64,000 bases of DNA from Pokkaliibacter sp046614695 (lineage in GTDB: Bacteria; Pseudomonadota; Gammaproteobacteria; Pseudomonadales; Balneatricaceae). The stretch lies in the NCBI RefSeq assembly GCF_046614695.1, contig NZ_JBKKHQ010000015.1, forward strand, positions 62,001-126,000, written 5' to 3'. Of this stretch, positions 41,720 through 50,702 are shown one piece after another. Position 1 is the stretch's first letter. The number at the start of each line of letters is the position of its first letter. The notes beneath the pieces were generated by a model, which saw nothing but the letters and a program-made list of their open reading frames with translations, was not told the origin of the DNA and ran no database searches. A program made the position numbers and the translations under genes.

Positions 41720-42934
41720 TTAAGGGGTGTATTGCTCAACGAATCGACGTAAGCGTTGTGCGCCTTCAATGCACTCTTCCAGTGTGGCGACCACAGCCAT
41801 GCGAACATGGCCTGCGCCGGGAAGCACTCCATCGACTTCGCGTGAAAGGTAGCGACCAGGTAGAACCGTGACGTGTTCCTTGGCAAAGAGCTCTTGTGCA
41901 AAGCGCTCATCATCTCCACCGGGCACTTGTGGCCAAAGATAGAAGCCACCTTCTGGTAGGCTGACGCTCATGACCGGGCTCAGAATTTCCAGCACGGCAT
42001 CAAACTTGGCTCTGTACAGCGCACGGTTGTCTACCACATGCTGCTCGTCATTCCATACCGCGATACTGGCAGCCTGAACCTGTGTTGACATAGCGCAGCC
42101 GTGATAGGTGCGATAGCGCAGGAAGTCCTTCATCAGGTTGGCATCGCCTGCAATGAAGCCTGAGCGAAGCCCTGGCAAATTAGAGCGTTTGGAAAGGCTG
42201 TGAAATACCACGCAGCGTTCATAGCTACTTCGCCCAAGCTCGGCTGCTGCTTGAAGAAGTCCCATGGGTGGAGTGCTCTCATCAAAATAGAGTTCGGAGT
42301 AGCACTCATCAGAGGCAACAATGAAGTCATGCTGGTCGGCAAGCTCAAGCACTTCGCGGAAATCCTCAAGGGACATTACTGCGCCAGTGGGATTGCCAGG
42401 TGTGCATAGGAACAGTACCTGGCAGTCTTTCCATACTTCGGCTGGCACCGACTTGTAGTCTGGCTTGAAACCATTTTCTGCTGTGCAGTTAAGGAAGTGT
42501 GGGGCAGCTCCGGCTAGATAGGCTGCGCCTTCATAGATTTGATAAAAAGGATTGGGGCTAACAACGAGAGGGTTCTTCTTGCTGGCATCTACAGCCATTT
42601 GTACAAAAGCAAAAATAGCTTCACGCGTGCCGTTAACAGGCAGCACTTGTGTTGCCGGGTTAACAGGAGAGGAGGCAAGCTTAAAGCGGTTATCCAGCCA
42701 GCGGGCAATCGCGGTGCGCAGTTCATCCGAACCTTTGGTCGTTGGATAAATTGACAAGCCATGCATGGCTTCTACCATCGCTTCTTCTGCCATCTTGGGC
42801 GCAGGATGCTTGGGTTCTCCGATGGAGAAAGCAATCGGCGCTTTATCGTTAGGCGCTTGCACTGCGGCCTTGAGAACGGCCAACCGCTCAAAGGGATAAG
42901 GATTGAGCTTTTGAAGTAATGGGTTGGTATTCAT
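41720..42934 (-). CDS. dapC: Succinyldiaminopimelate transaminase
   Basis: This PLP enzyme makes N-succinyl-LL-diaminopimelate from its keto precursor. It is a class I/II aminotransferase of 404 residues: NPLLQKLNPYPFERL at the start is the DapC signature. The PLP lysine is in FHSLSKRSNLPGLRSGF near residue 245, and FLCTPGNPTGAVMS near 175 holds the conserved Asn. It shares one base with the glnD stop (TGATG), so the two are translationally coupled. Confidence 0.93.
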   Translation of the reverse strand: MNTNPLLQKLNPYPFERLAVLKAAVQAPNDKAPIAFSIGEPKHPAPKMAEEAMVEAMHGLSIYPTTKGSDELRTAIARWLDNRFKLASSPVNPATQVLPVNGTREAIFAFVQMAVDASKKNPLVVSPNPFYQIYEGAAYLAGAAPHFLNCTAENGFKPDYKSVPAEVWKDCQVLFLCTPGNPTGAVMSLEDFREVLELADQHDFIVASDECYSELYFDESTPPMGLLQAAAELGRSSYERCVVFHSLSKRSNLPGLRSGFIAGDANLMKDFLRYRTYHGCAMSTQVQAASIAVWNDEQHVVDNRALYRAKFDAVLEILSPVMSVSLPEGGFYLWPQVPGGDDERFAQELFAKEHVTVLPGRYLSREVDGVLPGAGHVRMAVVATLEECIEGAQRLRRFVEQYTP

Positions 42935-45627
42935 CAGTTGTGTGCCAGTTCGTCTAATTGTTGACAGATCGCAGCGCGAAGCCCTTCACGCAGGGTTGGG
43001 TCGACCAAAGGTGTGCCTTCCTGAGTGGTAATAAAGAAAACGTCTTCTACTCGTTCGCCCATACTGGCGATTTTTGCGGTTTGTACGAACACATCAAAGT
43101 CGTAAAAAATGCGCCCTAACGTTGCAAGCAGCCCTGGTCTGTCTGGAGAAATAACTTCCAGAATCGTGCGTCCGTTATTCAGGTCATCACTGATGTGTAC
43201 CTTGGTCGGTAGTGTGAAGTGCTTATACTGGCGTGGAACGCGGCGGTGAACTATTTCCGGGAACTGATCCGGCGCAGAGAGGACTTCCTTTAGTGTGGAC
43301 TGAATCTGCGCGGTCCGCTCAGGGTCATTGCCGAGTGGCTGATTATCTTCATTGAGTACCACAAAGGTATCGAGACTGTAGCCGTCGGAAGATGTGATGA
43401 TTCGCGCATCATGGATATTAAGGTTGAGCTGGGAGAGAGCGGCCGTCATGGCGGCGAACAAGTCATCCTGGTCAAGGGTGTAGATAAACACCTGGGTGCC
43501 GCCTTCATGAGCCCGGCTGGTGGTTTCGCGAACCAGCACTAAAGGTTCATGGGGAGACTGGTTCCTCAGAATTCCTTCGGTGTGCCAGATGATGTCCCGA
43601 ACGCTTTCGCGAATGAAGTAATCGTTGGGGAGCTGTCGCCAGAGTCGCTGTACATCTCTTTCAGGTAAATCGTCGCCTTGCAGTCCATTCAGGGCATCTT
43701 TCTGGATGTCTTCAACCAGCTCTGAAATATTGATCGGCTCTTCCAGGCCGCGGCGCAGCATCTGCTTGGTATCGCTATACAACTGGCGCAGTAATGCCGC
43801 ACGCCACGAGTTCCAAAGCGAAGGGTTGGTGGCATTGATATCCGCCACAGTCAACACAAAGAGGTAATCAAGATAGATCGGGTTTTTAACCTCTTGGGCA
43901 AAGGCTTTGACAACCTCCGGGTCGGAAATGTCTTTGCGCTGCGCGGTCATGGACATCAGCAGATGATTCTTCACCAGCCAGACAACCAGTGCGGTATCCC
44001 ACTTGGGTAGCTGGTGGCGACGACAGAAGGAAAGCATATCCTGTGCGCCAAGCTCAGAGTGATCGCCGCCGCGGCCTTTACCAATATCGTGAAACAAGCC
44101 GGCAAGGTATAGCAGTTCTGCCTTAGGCAGCTTATGAATCAGGCTTGAGACAATAGGGAAGCGCTCAGCCACTTCATCGTGACGAAACTGGCGCATCATC
44201 AGTAGGACCTTCATGGTATGAGCATCCACGGTGTAAACGTGGAAAAGGTCGTGCTGCATGCGTCCGATAATGTCATTAAACGCGGGAATGTAGCGTCCCA
44301 GAATATCGTAGCGACGCATCCGGTTTAATTCTGTTGATACACCCTCAGGGCTTCGCAGCAACTCCATAAAAAGGCTGGTGTTGCGAATATCTGCACGGAA
44401 TTTGTCATTGATGCGGTGTCGGAACTGACGCAGCAAGCGGATGGTTGAGGCACGCACGCCATCTGCCTGAGGGTGCTGTGCACGCAGAACGAACAGCTCC
44501 ATCATTGCGAAGGGGTAGTAATCAAAGACCAGGTCATGGGTGACTTCCAGATGGCGGTTGCGAATCTGGAAGCGGCTATTCACCGCAATGATTTCCTCCG
44601 GCTCATTCTCGGCAAGAATGGCTTCTTCGAAATACTGCAGCAGCAGGTCGTTCAGCTCAGCGATATAGCCAGCAATGCGATAGTACTTCCACATGAACTG
44701 CTCAATGGCGATGACGTCCTGCGTATTCTCGTAGCCAAAGAAAGTGGCCAGGGTCTGCTGATAATCAAACAGCAGGCGATCTTCTTCACGACCGGTAAAC
44801 ATATGCAGGGCATAGCGGACCGTCCAGAGGTACTCCATGCCTTCGTTAATGGCCTCCAGCTCTTTTGGCGTAAGAAAACCGTGGGTAACAAGCTCACTCA
44901 GAGACTCTGCGCCAAAGTGACGCTTCACTACCCAGGCAATGGTCTGGATGTCGCGAAGGCCGCCTGGTGAATTCTTGATATTTGGCTCGAGGTTGTAGCC
45001 AGTCTGCTGTGTTTTCTCGTAGCGTGCCTGCTGCTCTGCGCGTTTGGCTTTAAAAAAGGCGCGTGAAGACCAGGCATCTTCTGACGTGACAAGCTCCTGC
45101 ATGTCAATTTTCAGACGTTCAGGGCCGATGATAGTTCGGGCTTCGAGCAGATTGGTGGCGATGGTCAAATCATCTTTGGCCAGAGCGTAGCAATCATTAA
45201 TGCTACGGACACTGCTGCCGACGGCTAGTTTGATATCCCAGAGAAAAGTGAGGAAACAACTGAGTTTGTCTTCGTGGGCTTTCAGCTCAAAGTCATTATC
45301 GAACAGGATAAGCAGGTCAATATCGGAATAGGGGTGAAGCTCTCCCCGTCCATAGCCGCCGACTGCCAGTAGACTCAGATCATCATCCTCAGGAAGTCCA
45401 TGGAAGGCCCATGCACACTGAAGTAGCTGGTCCATGAACCAGGCTCGGCCATTAATCAACGATCGAATGTTGCTCTTGGCTTTAAAGCGGCCATCCAGTA
45501 CGGATTTTGCCTGTTCGAGCGCCTGTTTAAATGCTGGTATCGGTTTTGTCGTATTCAGTCGCTCGGTAAACGCGACGGGGTCGAACAGTTCCGCATCAGC
45601 AGCATAGTTATCAACAGGGAGGGCCAT
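42934..45627 (-). CDS. glnD: Bifunctional PII uridylyltransferase/uridylyl-removing enzyme
   Basis: GlnD senses glutamine and adds or removes UMP on PII proteins to control nitrogen metabolism. Domains: a nucleotidyltransferase with GGYGRGELHPYSDIDLLILF at 90-109, a linking helical domain, an HD domain with YLAGLFHDIGKGRGGDHSELG near 480, and two C-terminal ACT domains. The ACT domains include VFIYTLDQDDLFAAMTAAL and ILEVISPDRPGLLATLGRIF. The 897-residue length is normal. The start follows GAGGATTC. It is upstream of dapC and downstream of map, the usual order. Confidence 0.96.
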   Translation of the reverse strand: MALPVDNYAADAELFDPVAFTERLNTTKPIPAFKQALEQAKSVLDGRFKAKSNIRSLINGRAWFMDQLLQCAWAFHGLPEDDDLSLLAVGGYGRGELHPYSDIDLLILFDNDFELKAHEDKLSCFLTFLWDIKLAVGSSVRSINDCYALAKDDLTIATNLLEARTIIGPERLKIDMQELVTSEDAWSSRAFFKAKRAEQQARYEKTQQTGYNLEPNIKNSPGGLRDIQTIAWVVKRHFGAESLSELVTHGFLTPKELEAINEGMEYLWTVRYALHMFTGREEDRLLFDYQQTLATFFGYENTQDVIAIEQFMWKYYRIAGYIAELNDLLLQYFEEAILAENEPEEIIAVNSRFQIRNRHLEVTHDLVFDYYPFAMMELFVLRAQHPQADGVRASTIRLLRQFRHRINDKFRADIRNTSLFMELLRSPEGVSTELNRMRRYDILGRYIPAFNDIIGRMQHDLFHVYTVDAHTMKVLLMMRQFRHDEVAERFPIVSSLIHKLPKAELLYLAGLFHDIGKGRGGDHSELGAQDMLSFCRRHQLPKWDTALVVWLVKNHLLMSMTAQRKDISDPEVVKAFAQEVKNPIYLDYLFVLTVADINATNPSLWNSWRAALLRQLYSDTKQMLRRGLEEPINISELVEDIQKDALNGLQGDDLPERDVQRLWRQLPNDYFIRESVRDIIWHTEGILRNQSPHEPLVLVRETTSRAHEGGTQVFIYTLDQDDLFAAMTAALSQLNLNIHDARIITSSDGYSLDTFVVLNEDNQPLGNDPERTAQIQSTLKEVLSAPDQFPEIVHRRVPRQYKHFTLPTKVHISDDLNNGRTILEVISPDRPGLLATLGRIFYDFDVFVQTAKIASMGERVEDVFFITTQEGTPLVDPTLREGLRAAICQQLDELAHN

Positions 45628-45687
45628 GAAAGAATCCTCAGGGGCGTCGTCTCAGTTTATCTTGGTGCCTGTTATTGCGGAACGCCC

Positions 45688-46461
45688 TTATAAAGGAACT
45701 TCGTTACTGCGCAGTGTCAGAATTTCAACGCCTGTTTCAGTCACAAGAATCGTGTGCTCCCATTGGGCCGAGAGGCGACGATCAACTGTTTCTACCGTCC
45801 AGCCATCTTTTTTAAGCACTTTAACGTGTCGCTTGCCTGCATTGATCATGGGTTCGATTGTGAAAATCATTCCTGCTTCAATGGTTATGCCTGTGCCAGG
45901 CTTTCCGTAGTGGAGAATCTGGGGTTCTTCATGAAATTCGGCGCCAATACCGTGGCCGCAATACTCACGAACCACAGAGTAGTGATTCTGCTCTGCGTGA
46001 ACCTGAATAACATGTCCGATATCACCAAGAGTAATGCCTGGTTTAACCAGATTAATCCCCTGGAACATGCATTCGCGTGTGACATCGACCAGGCGTTGGG
46101 CATGGGGCAGCGGGGTTCCAACATGGAACATTGCGCTGGTATCACCGTGGTATCCATCTTTAATGACGGTGATGTCGATATTGATGATGTCGCCTTGTTT
46201 TAGTGCCTTTCCGTTCGGAATGCCATGACAAACAACGTGATTCACGGAGGTGCAGATGGATTTGGGGAAACCGTGATAGTTCAGTGGCGCAGGAACTGCC
46301 TTCTGCTCATTCACAATATAGTTGTGGCAGATTTCATTCAGCTGATCCGTAGTCACACCCGGTTGTACATGCGGTTCAATCATTTCCAGAACGTCTGCTG
46401 CCAGGCGGCAGGCAATGCGCATTTTTTCAATTTCTTCGGGTGTCTTGATGATTACGGTCAT
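45688..46461 (-). CDS. map: Methionine aminopeptidase type I
   Basis: This essential enzyme removes the initiator methionine from new proteins. It is a 257-residue type Ia enzyme. Substrate-site His lies in NHVVCHGIPNG near residue 80. Metal ligands are the Asp residues of INIDITVIKDGYHGDTSAMF near 97-108, the His of YCGHGIGAEFHEEP near 171, the Glu of MIFTIEPMI near 204 and the Glu of AQWEHTILVTETGVE near 235. It is divergent from rpsB, the conserved arrangement. The Shine-Dalgarno sequence is weak. Confidence 0.96.
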   Translation of the reverse strand: MTVIIKTPEEIEKMRIACRLAADVLEMIEPHVQPGVTTDQLNEICHNYIVNEQKAVPAPLNYHGFPKSICTSVNHVVCHGIPNGKALKQGDIINIDITVIKDGYHGDTSAMFHVGTPLPHAQRLVDVTRECMFQGINLVKPGITLGDIGHVIQVHAEQNHYSVVREYCGHGIGAEFHEEPQILHYGKPGTGITIEAGMIFTIEPMINAGKRHVKVLKKDGWTVETVDRRLSAQWEHTILVTETGVEILTLRSNEVPL

Positions 46462-46773
46462 GGCGGGATGTTAGCTCCTGGCGTGTCTGCCTGCCTTGCA
46501 TGGGCGGGTAGCGCAAATTCATGGACAGCGCCGCATTGTACACGGATTCCACCGAACGGAAAAATTGCCTCTTAACTTTTGCTGAAGGCAGAAATGTGGT
46601 ATAAAACTGCCGCCCCAAGTTTTGGCTGAGTCTCAGGGCTTTTGTCAGAATGAGGGAGCGCAAACTTAACCTAAAGCACACACATGTGCCGACACAGTGT
46701 CCGAGGGTGCCTTCAATGGAGGTCGGATTCTGGGGTACATGGAGGCCTAACCCTATTTCTAAAAGGAAATATC
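46462..46773. promoter_or_regulatory. map-rpsB divergent region
   Basis: The 312-base gap contains the rpsB promoter, with TTTGCT at 46578-46583, a 16-base spacer and TATAAA at 46600-46605, followed by the long rpsB leader described separately. The map promoter could not be placed with confidence. Confidence 0.65.
46640..46773 (+). ncRNA. Ribosomal protein S2 leader (t44-like)
   Basis: The rpsB leader carries the segment around 46728-46752 with GGGGTACATGGAGGCCTAACC, which closely resembles the conserved core of the enterobacterial rpsB leader (Rfam t44). In E. coli this leader mediates feedback repression of rpsB-tsf by S2. The match is from memory of the motif; the structure was not folded. 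Confidence 0.6.
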
Positions 46774-47520
46774 ATGGCAAAAGTTACCATGCGTGACCTG
46801 CTTAAAGCAGGCGTACACTTCGGTCACCAAACTCGTTACTGGAACCCAAAAATGGGTCAGTACATCTACGGTGCTCGCAACAAGATCCATATCATCAACC
46901 TCGAGCACACTCTGCCGATGCTGAATGAAGCTCTGGATGTTGTTGGCAAAATGGCCTCCAAGAAGAACAAGGTTCTTTTTGTTGGTACCAAGCGTGCAGC
47001 TGCAGAAGTTATTAAGCAGGAAGCTACTCGCGCCGGTATGCCTTATGTAAACCATCGTTGGTTGGGCGGTATGCTCACCAACTATAAGACTATCCGTCAG
47101 TCCATTCGCCGTTTCCGTGAACTGGAACAGCAGAGCCAGGACGGTACCTTTGACAAGCTGACCAAGAAAGAAGTGCTGATGCGCACTCGTGAAATGGAAA
47201 AGCTGGAACTGTCTATCGGCGGTATCAAAGACATGGGTGGTCTGCCTGACGCACTGTTCGTTATCGACGTTGAGCACGAGCGCAATGCCATCCAGGAAGC
47301 CAACAAACTGGGTATCCCTGTTATCGGTGTTGTAGATACCAACAGCAACCCTGCCGGTATCGATTACGTTATTCCGGGTAACGACGATGCTCTGCGTGCC
47401 ATTGAAATCTACGCGAAATCTATGGCTGATAGCATTGTTGAAGCTGCTGAAGCGAATGCAGATGGCAACAAAGGCGAGTTCGTTGAAGTCAACGAAGGCG
47501 CTGAAGCGGCTGCACAGTAA
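46774..47520 (+). CDS. rpsB: Ribosomal protein S2
   Basis: This 30S subunit protein of 248 residues opens AKVTMRDLLKAGVHFGHQTR, the universal S2 start. Further signatures are YWNPKMGQYIYGARNKIHII and PDALFVIDVEHERNAIQEA near residue 160. The ATG at 46774 has AAAAGGAAA upstream; the frame extends further up through the leader but is not coding there. It heads the rpsB-tsf pair, with a terminator between the two that allows different levels of S2 and EF-Ts. Confidence 0.98.
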   Translation: MAKVTMRDLLKAGVHFGHQTRYWNPKMGQYIYGARNKIHIINLEHTLPMLNEALDVVGKMASKKNKVLFVGTKRAAAEVIKQEATRAGMPYVNHRWLGGMLTNYKTIRQSIRRFRELEQQSQDGTFDKLTKKEVLMRTREMEKLELSIGGIKDMGGLPDALFVIDVEHERNAIQEANKLGIPVIGVVDTNSNPAGIDYVIPGNDDALRAIEIYAKSMADSIVEAAEANADGNKGEFVEVNEGAEAAAQ

Positions 47521-47544
47521 GGCTTAGCTTTTACTGGTAGACCG

Positions 47545-47571
47545 AAAGGGGGAGCGACGCTCCCCTTTTTT
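47545..47571 (+). terminator. Terminator/attenuator between rpsB and tsf
   Basis: The stem GGGGAGC/GCTCCCC with loop GAC is followed by T6. It probably gives partial termination so that tsf is read at its own level. Confidence 0.9.
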
Positions 47572-47616
47572 GAAAGTCAGTACCCGATTGAGATCAAATT
47601 TAAGAGGATATCCGAC

Positions 47617-48477
47617 ATGGCAGCTATTTCTGCTTCAATGGTTAAGGACCTGCGTGAGCGCACTGGTCTGGGCATGATGGAGTGCAAAAACGCACTGGTT
47701 GAAGCTAATGGTGACATCGATGTTGCTATCGACAACCTGCGTAAGTCCAGCGCTCTGAAAGCCGCCAAGAAGTCCGGCCGTACTGCTGCTGACGGTGTTG
47801 TTGCTGTTAAACAGGCAGATGACAACAGCTACGCAGTCGTTGTTGAAGTTAACTCTGAAACTGACTTCGTTGCTCGTGACGATAATTTCGCTGCATTCGC
47901 TGGCGAAGTTCTGGATGCCGTTTTCGCTGGCAAGCAAACTGATATTGCTGCGCTGATGGATGGCGATCTGGAAAACAAGCGTTCTGCTCTGGTTCAGAAA
48001 ATCGGTGAGAACATTTCCGTACGTCGCGCTGCCGTTCTGGAAGGCGATGTTGTAGGTGCATACGTTCACAGCAACAACCGTATTGCTGTACTGGTTTCCC
48101 TGAAAGGTGGAAATGCAGAAGTTGCTAAAGATGTTGCGATGCACGTTGCAGCTTCTAACCCTCAGGTTGTTAAGCCTGCAGACATGCCTCAGGAACTGAT
48201 TGAGAAAGAGAAAGAAATTTTCTCTGCTCAGGCTCAGGAATCCGGTAAGCCTGCTGAAATTATCGAGAAGATGGTTCAGGGTCGTATTCAGAAATTCCTG
48301 GCTGAAAGCAGCCTGATCAACCAGCCTTTCGTCAAAAACCCTGAAGTGACTGTGGGTGACATGGCTAAGCAGGCTGGTGCTGAAGTTGTATCCTTTATCC
48401 GCTTTGAAGTGGGTGATGGTATCGAAGTTGAGAAGAAAGACTTCGCTCAGGAAGTTGCAGAACAGCTGAAAGGCTAA
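47617..48477 (+). CDS. tsf: Elongation factor Ts
   Basis: This nucleotide exchange factor for EF-Tu is 286 residues long. The N-terminal domain has VKDLRERTGLGMMECKNALVE, and the core has VVEVNSETDFVARDDNFAAF near residue 75, both family signatures. The start follows AAGAGGATATCC. It lies downstream of rpsB behind a terminator and upstream of pyrH. Confidence 0.98.
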   Translation: MAAISASMVKDLRERTGLGMMECKNALVEANGDIDVAIDNLRKSSALKAAKKSGRTAADGVVAVKQADDNSYAVVVEVNSETDFVARDDNFAAFAGEVLDAVFAGKQTDIAALMDGDLENKRSALVQKIGENISVRRAAVLEGDVVGAYVHSNNRIAVLVSLKGGNAEVAKDVAMHVAASNPQVVKPADMPQELIEKEKEIFSAQAQESGKPAEIIEKMVQGRIQKFLAESSLINQPFVKNPEVTVGDMAKQAGAEVVSFIRFEVGDGIEVEKKDFAQEVAEQLKG

Positions 48478-48493
48478 TCTCGACTCGTGATGC

Positions 48494-48522
48494 AAACCGC
48501 CGACTTAAGGTCGGCGGTTTTG
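48494..48522 (+). terminator. Terminator after tsf
   Basis: An 11-base stem AAACCGCCGAC/GTCGGCGGTTT with loop TTAAG and a short T tail follows tsf. Confidence 0.85.
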
Positions 48523-48566
48523 TCTGTGGGTAATAGGTTTCCAATTACTATCTGGAGCACATATCG

Positions 48567-49298
48567 ATGGCGACCGAAAAGAATCAAGCCAAATACAAAC
48601 GCGTTTTGCTAAAGCTGTCAGGTGAAGCCCTGATGGGTGATGAAAGTTTTGGTATTGATCCCAAGGTGCTGAATCGGATGGCCTTGGAAATTGGTCAGCT
48701 GATTGGAATCGGTGTCCAGGTAGGTCTTGTGGTTGGTGGTGGTAATCTGTTCCGTGGCGCAGCTCTTGATGCGGCAGGGATGGATCGCGTTACTGGTGAC
48801 CACATGGGAATGCTGGCTACTGTCATGAATGCTCTGGCTCTGCGTGATGCCCTTGAGCGTTCCAATATCTCTACGCGGGTAATGTCGGCGATCCCTATGA
48901 GCGGTGTGGTTGATCATTATGATCGACGCGCTGCTATTAGAGCGTTAAAGCAGGGTGATGTAGTCATTTTTGCTGCAGGTACCGGTAATCCTTTCTTCAC
49001 CACTGACTCTGCTGCTTGTCTGCGCGGCATTGAAATTGAAGCTGACGTTGTGCTGAAGGCTACCAAAGTTGATGGTGTTTATACTGCTGATCCAGTTAAG
49101 GATCCCAGTGCGACAAAATATGATGTTCTGAGCTACGATGAAGTGCTTGAGCGTCAGTTAGGAGTGATGGATCTGACAGCTATTTGTCTGACGCGCGATC
49201 ACTCTATGCCTGTCCGAGTTTTCAATATGAACAAGCCTGGTGCTTTGGCTAGCATTGTTACAGGCGGTCCTGAGGGGACGCTCATCATCGCGTCTTGA
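48567..49298 (+). CDS. pyrH: UMP kinase
   Basis: The enzyme phosphorylates UMP to UDP; it is the bacterial hexameric type of the amino acid kinase fold, 243 residues. Signatures are RVLLKLSGEALMG at the start, GLVVGGGNLFRG near residue 52, and FAAGTGNPFFTTDSAA near 137, which is typical of PyrH. The start follows GGAGCAC. It precedes frr by 20 bases. Confidence 0.97.
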   Translation: MATEKNQAKYKRVLLKLSGEALMGDESFGIDPKVLNRMALEIGQLIGIGVQVGLVVGGGNLFRGAALDAAGMDRVTGDHMGMLATVMNALALRDALERSNISTRVMSAIPMSGVVDHYDRRAAIRALKQGDVVIFAAGTGNPFFTTDSAACLRGIEIEADVVLKATKVDGVYTADPVKDPSATKYDVLSYDEVLERQLGVMDLTAICLTRDHSMPVRVFNMNKPGALASIVTGGPEGTLIIAS

Positions 49299-49318
49299 GG
49301 GAGATCAGGAGACTACCA

Positions 49319-49876
49319 ATGATTGAAGATATCAAAAAAGATGCTGATCACCGGATGGTGAAGGCTATCGAGTCACTCGAGAGCCAGTTTAACAAGATCC
49401 GAACAGGTCGTGCTACGCCTGCTATCCTTGATTCAGTGCGTGTCGATTACTACGGTGTTCCATCTCCCCTTAGTCAGGTGGCTAACATCGTAGTGGAAGA
49501 TGCGCGAACGCTGTTAATCTCTCCCTGGGAAAAGAAAATGACCCCGGAGATTGAGAAGGCTATTCTCAAGTCTGATCTTGGTTTAAACCCCAATACCGCA
49601 GGTGATGTTATTCGTCTGCCGATGCCGCCCCTGACCGAGGAAACACGTAAAACCTACATCAAGCAGGCACGCCAAGAGGCGGAAAATGCGCGTGTAGCGA
49701 TTCGTAATGTTCGTCGTGATGCGAATGGGATGATCAAGGATCTTCTAAAAGATAAAGAGATTTCAGAAGATGATCAGCGTCGTGGTGAAGAGCAGGTTCA
49801 GAAACTGACGGATAAATATGTCGCAGATGTTGATAAGCATCTTGAACATAAAGAAAAAGACTTGATGGAAATCTAA
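49319..49876 (+). CDS. frr: Ribosome recycling factor
   Basis: RRF splits the post-termination ribosome together with EF-G. The 185-residue protein is a three-helix bundle with a small beta domain: KIRTGRATPAILDSVRVDYYG near residue 27 and MPPLTEETRKTYIKQARQ near 100 are family signatures. The ATG at 49319 follows AGGAGAC; a GTG-type upstream start overlapping pyrH is not needed. A terminator follows. Confidence 0.97.
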   Translation: MIEDIKKDADHRMVKAIESLESQFNKIRTGRATPAILDSVRVDYYGVPSPLSQVANIVVEDARTLLISPWEKKMTPEIEKAILKSDLGLNPNTAGDVIRLPMPPLTEETRKTYIKQARQEAENARVAIRNVRRDANGMIKDLLKDKEISEDDQRRGEEQVQKLTDKYVADVDKHLEHKEKDLMEI

Positions 49877-49891
49877 ATCAAGCGGACTGCC

Positions 49892-49920
49892 AGGGCCGAC
49901 ATTGTCGGCCCTCAATTTTT
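49892..49920 (+). terminator. Terminator after frr
   Basis: The stem AGGGCCGAC/GTCGGCCCT with loop ATT is followed by CAATTTTT. It separates the translation genes from the uppS envelope genes. Confidence 0.88.
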
Positions 49921-49952
49921 CTGCTCGCTGCAGGTACTGGAAAACCGGATGT

Positions 49953-50702
49953 ATGTCTAAGGAAGTCACTCTTCATAAAGTTCCACGCCATGTTGCAATC
50001 ATCATGGATGGTAATAACCGGTGGGCAAAAAAACGCTTTTTGCCGGGTGTGGCAGGACATAAGGCAGGCGTTAAATCAGTTCGCAAGGTGGTGGATACCT
50101 GCGCTCGTCAGGGTGTTGAGGTCCTCACTCTCTTTGCATTCAGTAGTGAAAATTGGCGTAGACCTCTTGATGAGGTTAATGCGCTTATGTCTCTTTTTGT
50201 TTATGTGCTTGAGCGCGAAGTTAAGCGCCTAAATGACAATAATGTTCGTCTGAAAATTATCGGCGAGCGTTCCCGTCTTGGTGACAAACTTAATCAATTA
50301 ATTGACCAGGCAGAGGCTTTAACTGCCGATAATACCGGGCTGGTATTGGCGGTGGCGGCTAATTACGGTGGTCAGTGGGATATTGCTCAGGCAATGAGAA
50401 GTATCGCTGCTCAGGTTGCTGCAGGTGATTTGAGTGTTGATGATATCTCTGAAGATCTGATCGAAAGCCATATATCACTGGGGCATCTGCCTGCACCGGA
50501 TTTGTGTATTCGTACTGGCGGCGAAAAACGTATTAGTAATTTCCTGCTATGGCAGATGGCTTATACCGAGTTTGTTTTTTCTGATGAGCTCTGGCCTGAT
50601 TTTCAGGACGCATCCATGATGGCAGCGATTGAGGAGTTTTCTCGCCGTAAGCGCCGCTTTGGTCATACTAATGAGCAGGTGGAGGCCATGAAGGGTGCTT
50701 AA
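49953..50702 (+). CDS. uppS: Undecaprenyl diphosphate synthase
   Basis: This cis-prenyltransferase makes the C55 lipid carrier for peptidoglycan and O-antigen. The catalytic Asp is in HVAIIMDGNNRWAKKRFLPG near residue 18. FAFSSENWRRP near 72 and RTGGEKRISNFLLWQMAYTE near 190 are family signatures. The ATG at 49953 gives 249 residues. The gene overlaps cdsA by eight bases. Confidence 0.96.
   Translation: MSKEVTLHKVPRHVAIIMDGNNRWAKKRFLPGVAGHKAGVKSVRKVVDTCARQGVEVLTLFAFSSENWRRPLDEVNALMSLFVYVLEREVKRLNDNNVRLKIIGERSRLGDKLNQLIDQAEALTADNTGLVLAVAANYGGQWDIAQAMRSIAAQVAAGDLSVDDISEDLIESHISLGHLPAPDLCIRTGGEKRISNFLLWQMAYTEFVFSDELWPDFQDASMMAAIEEFSRRKRRFGHTNEQVEAMKGA

Noticed and set aside
46684..46773. Thirty-codon upstream extension of rpsB
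   Set aside because: S2 begins with AKVTMRDLL at the ATG at 46774 with its own Shine-Dalgarno sequence; the upstream stretch is the regulatory leader.
47635..48495. Minus-strand open frame of 286 codons over tsf
   Set aside because: It mirrors tsf almost exactly; strong codon bias of a highly expressed gene removes stops on the opposite strand.
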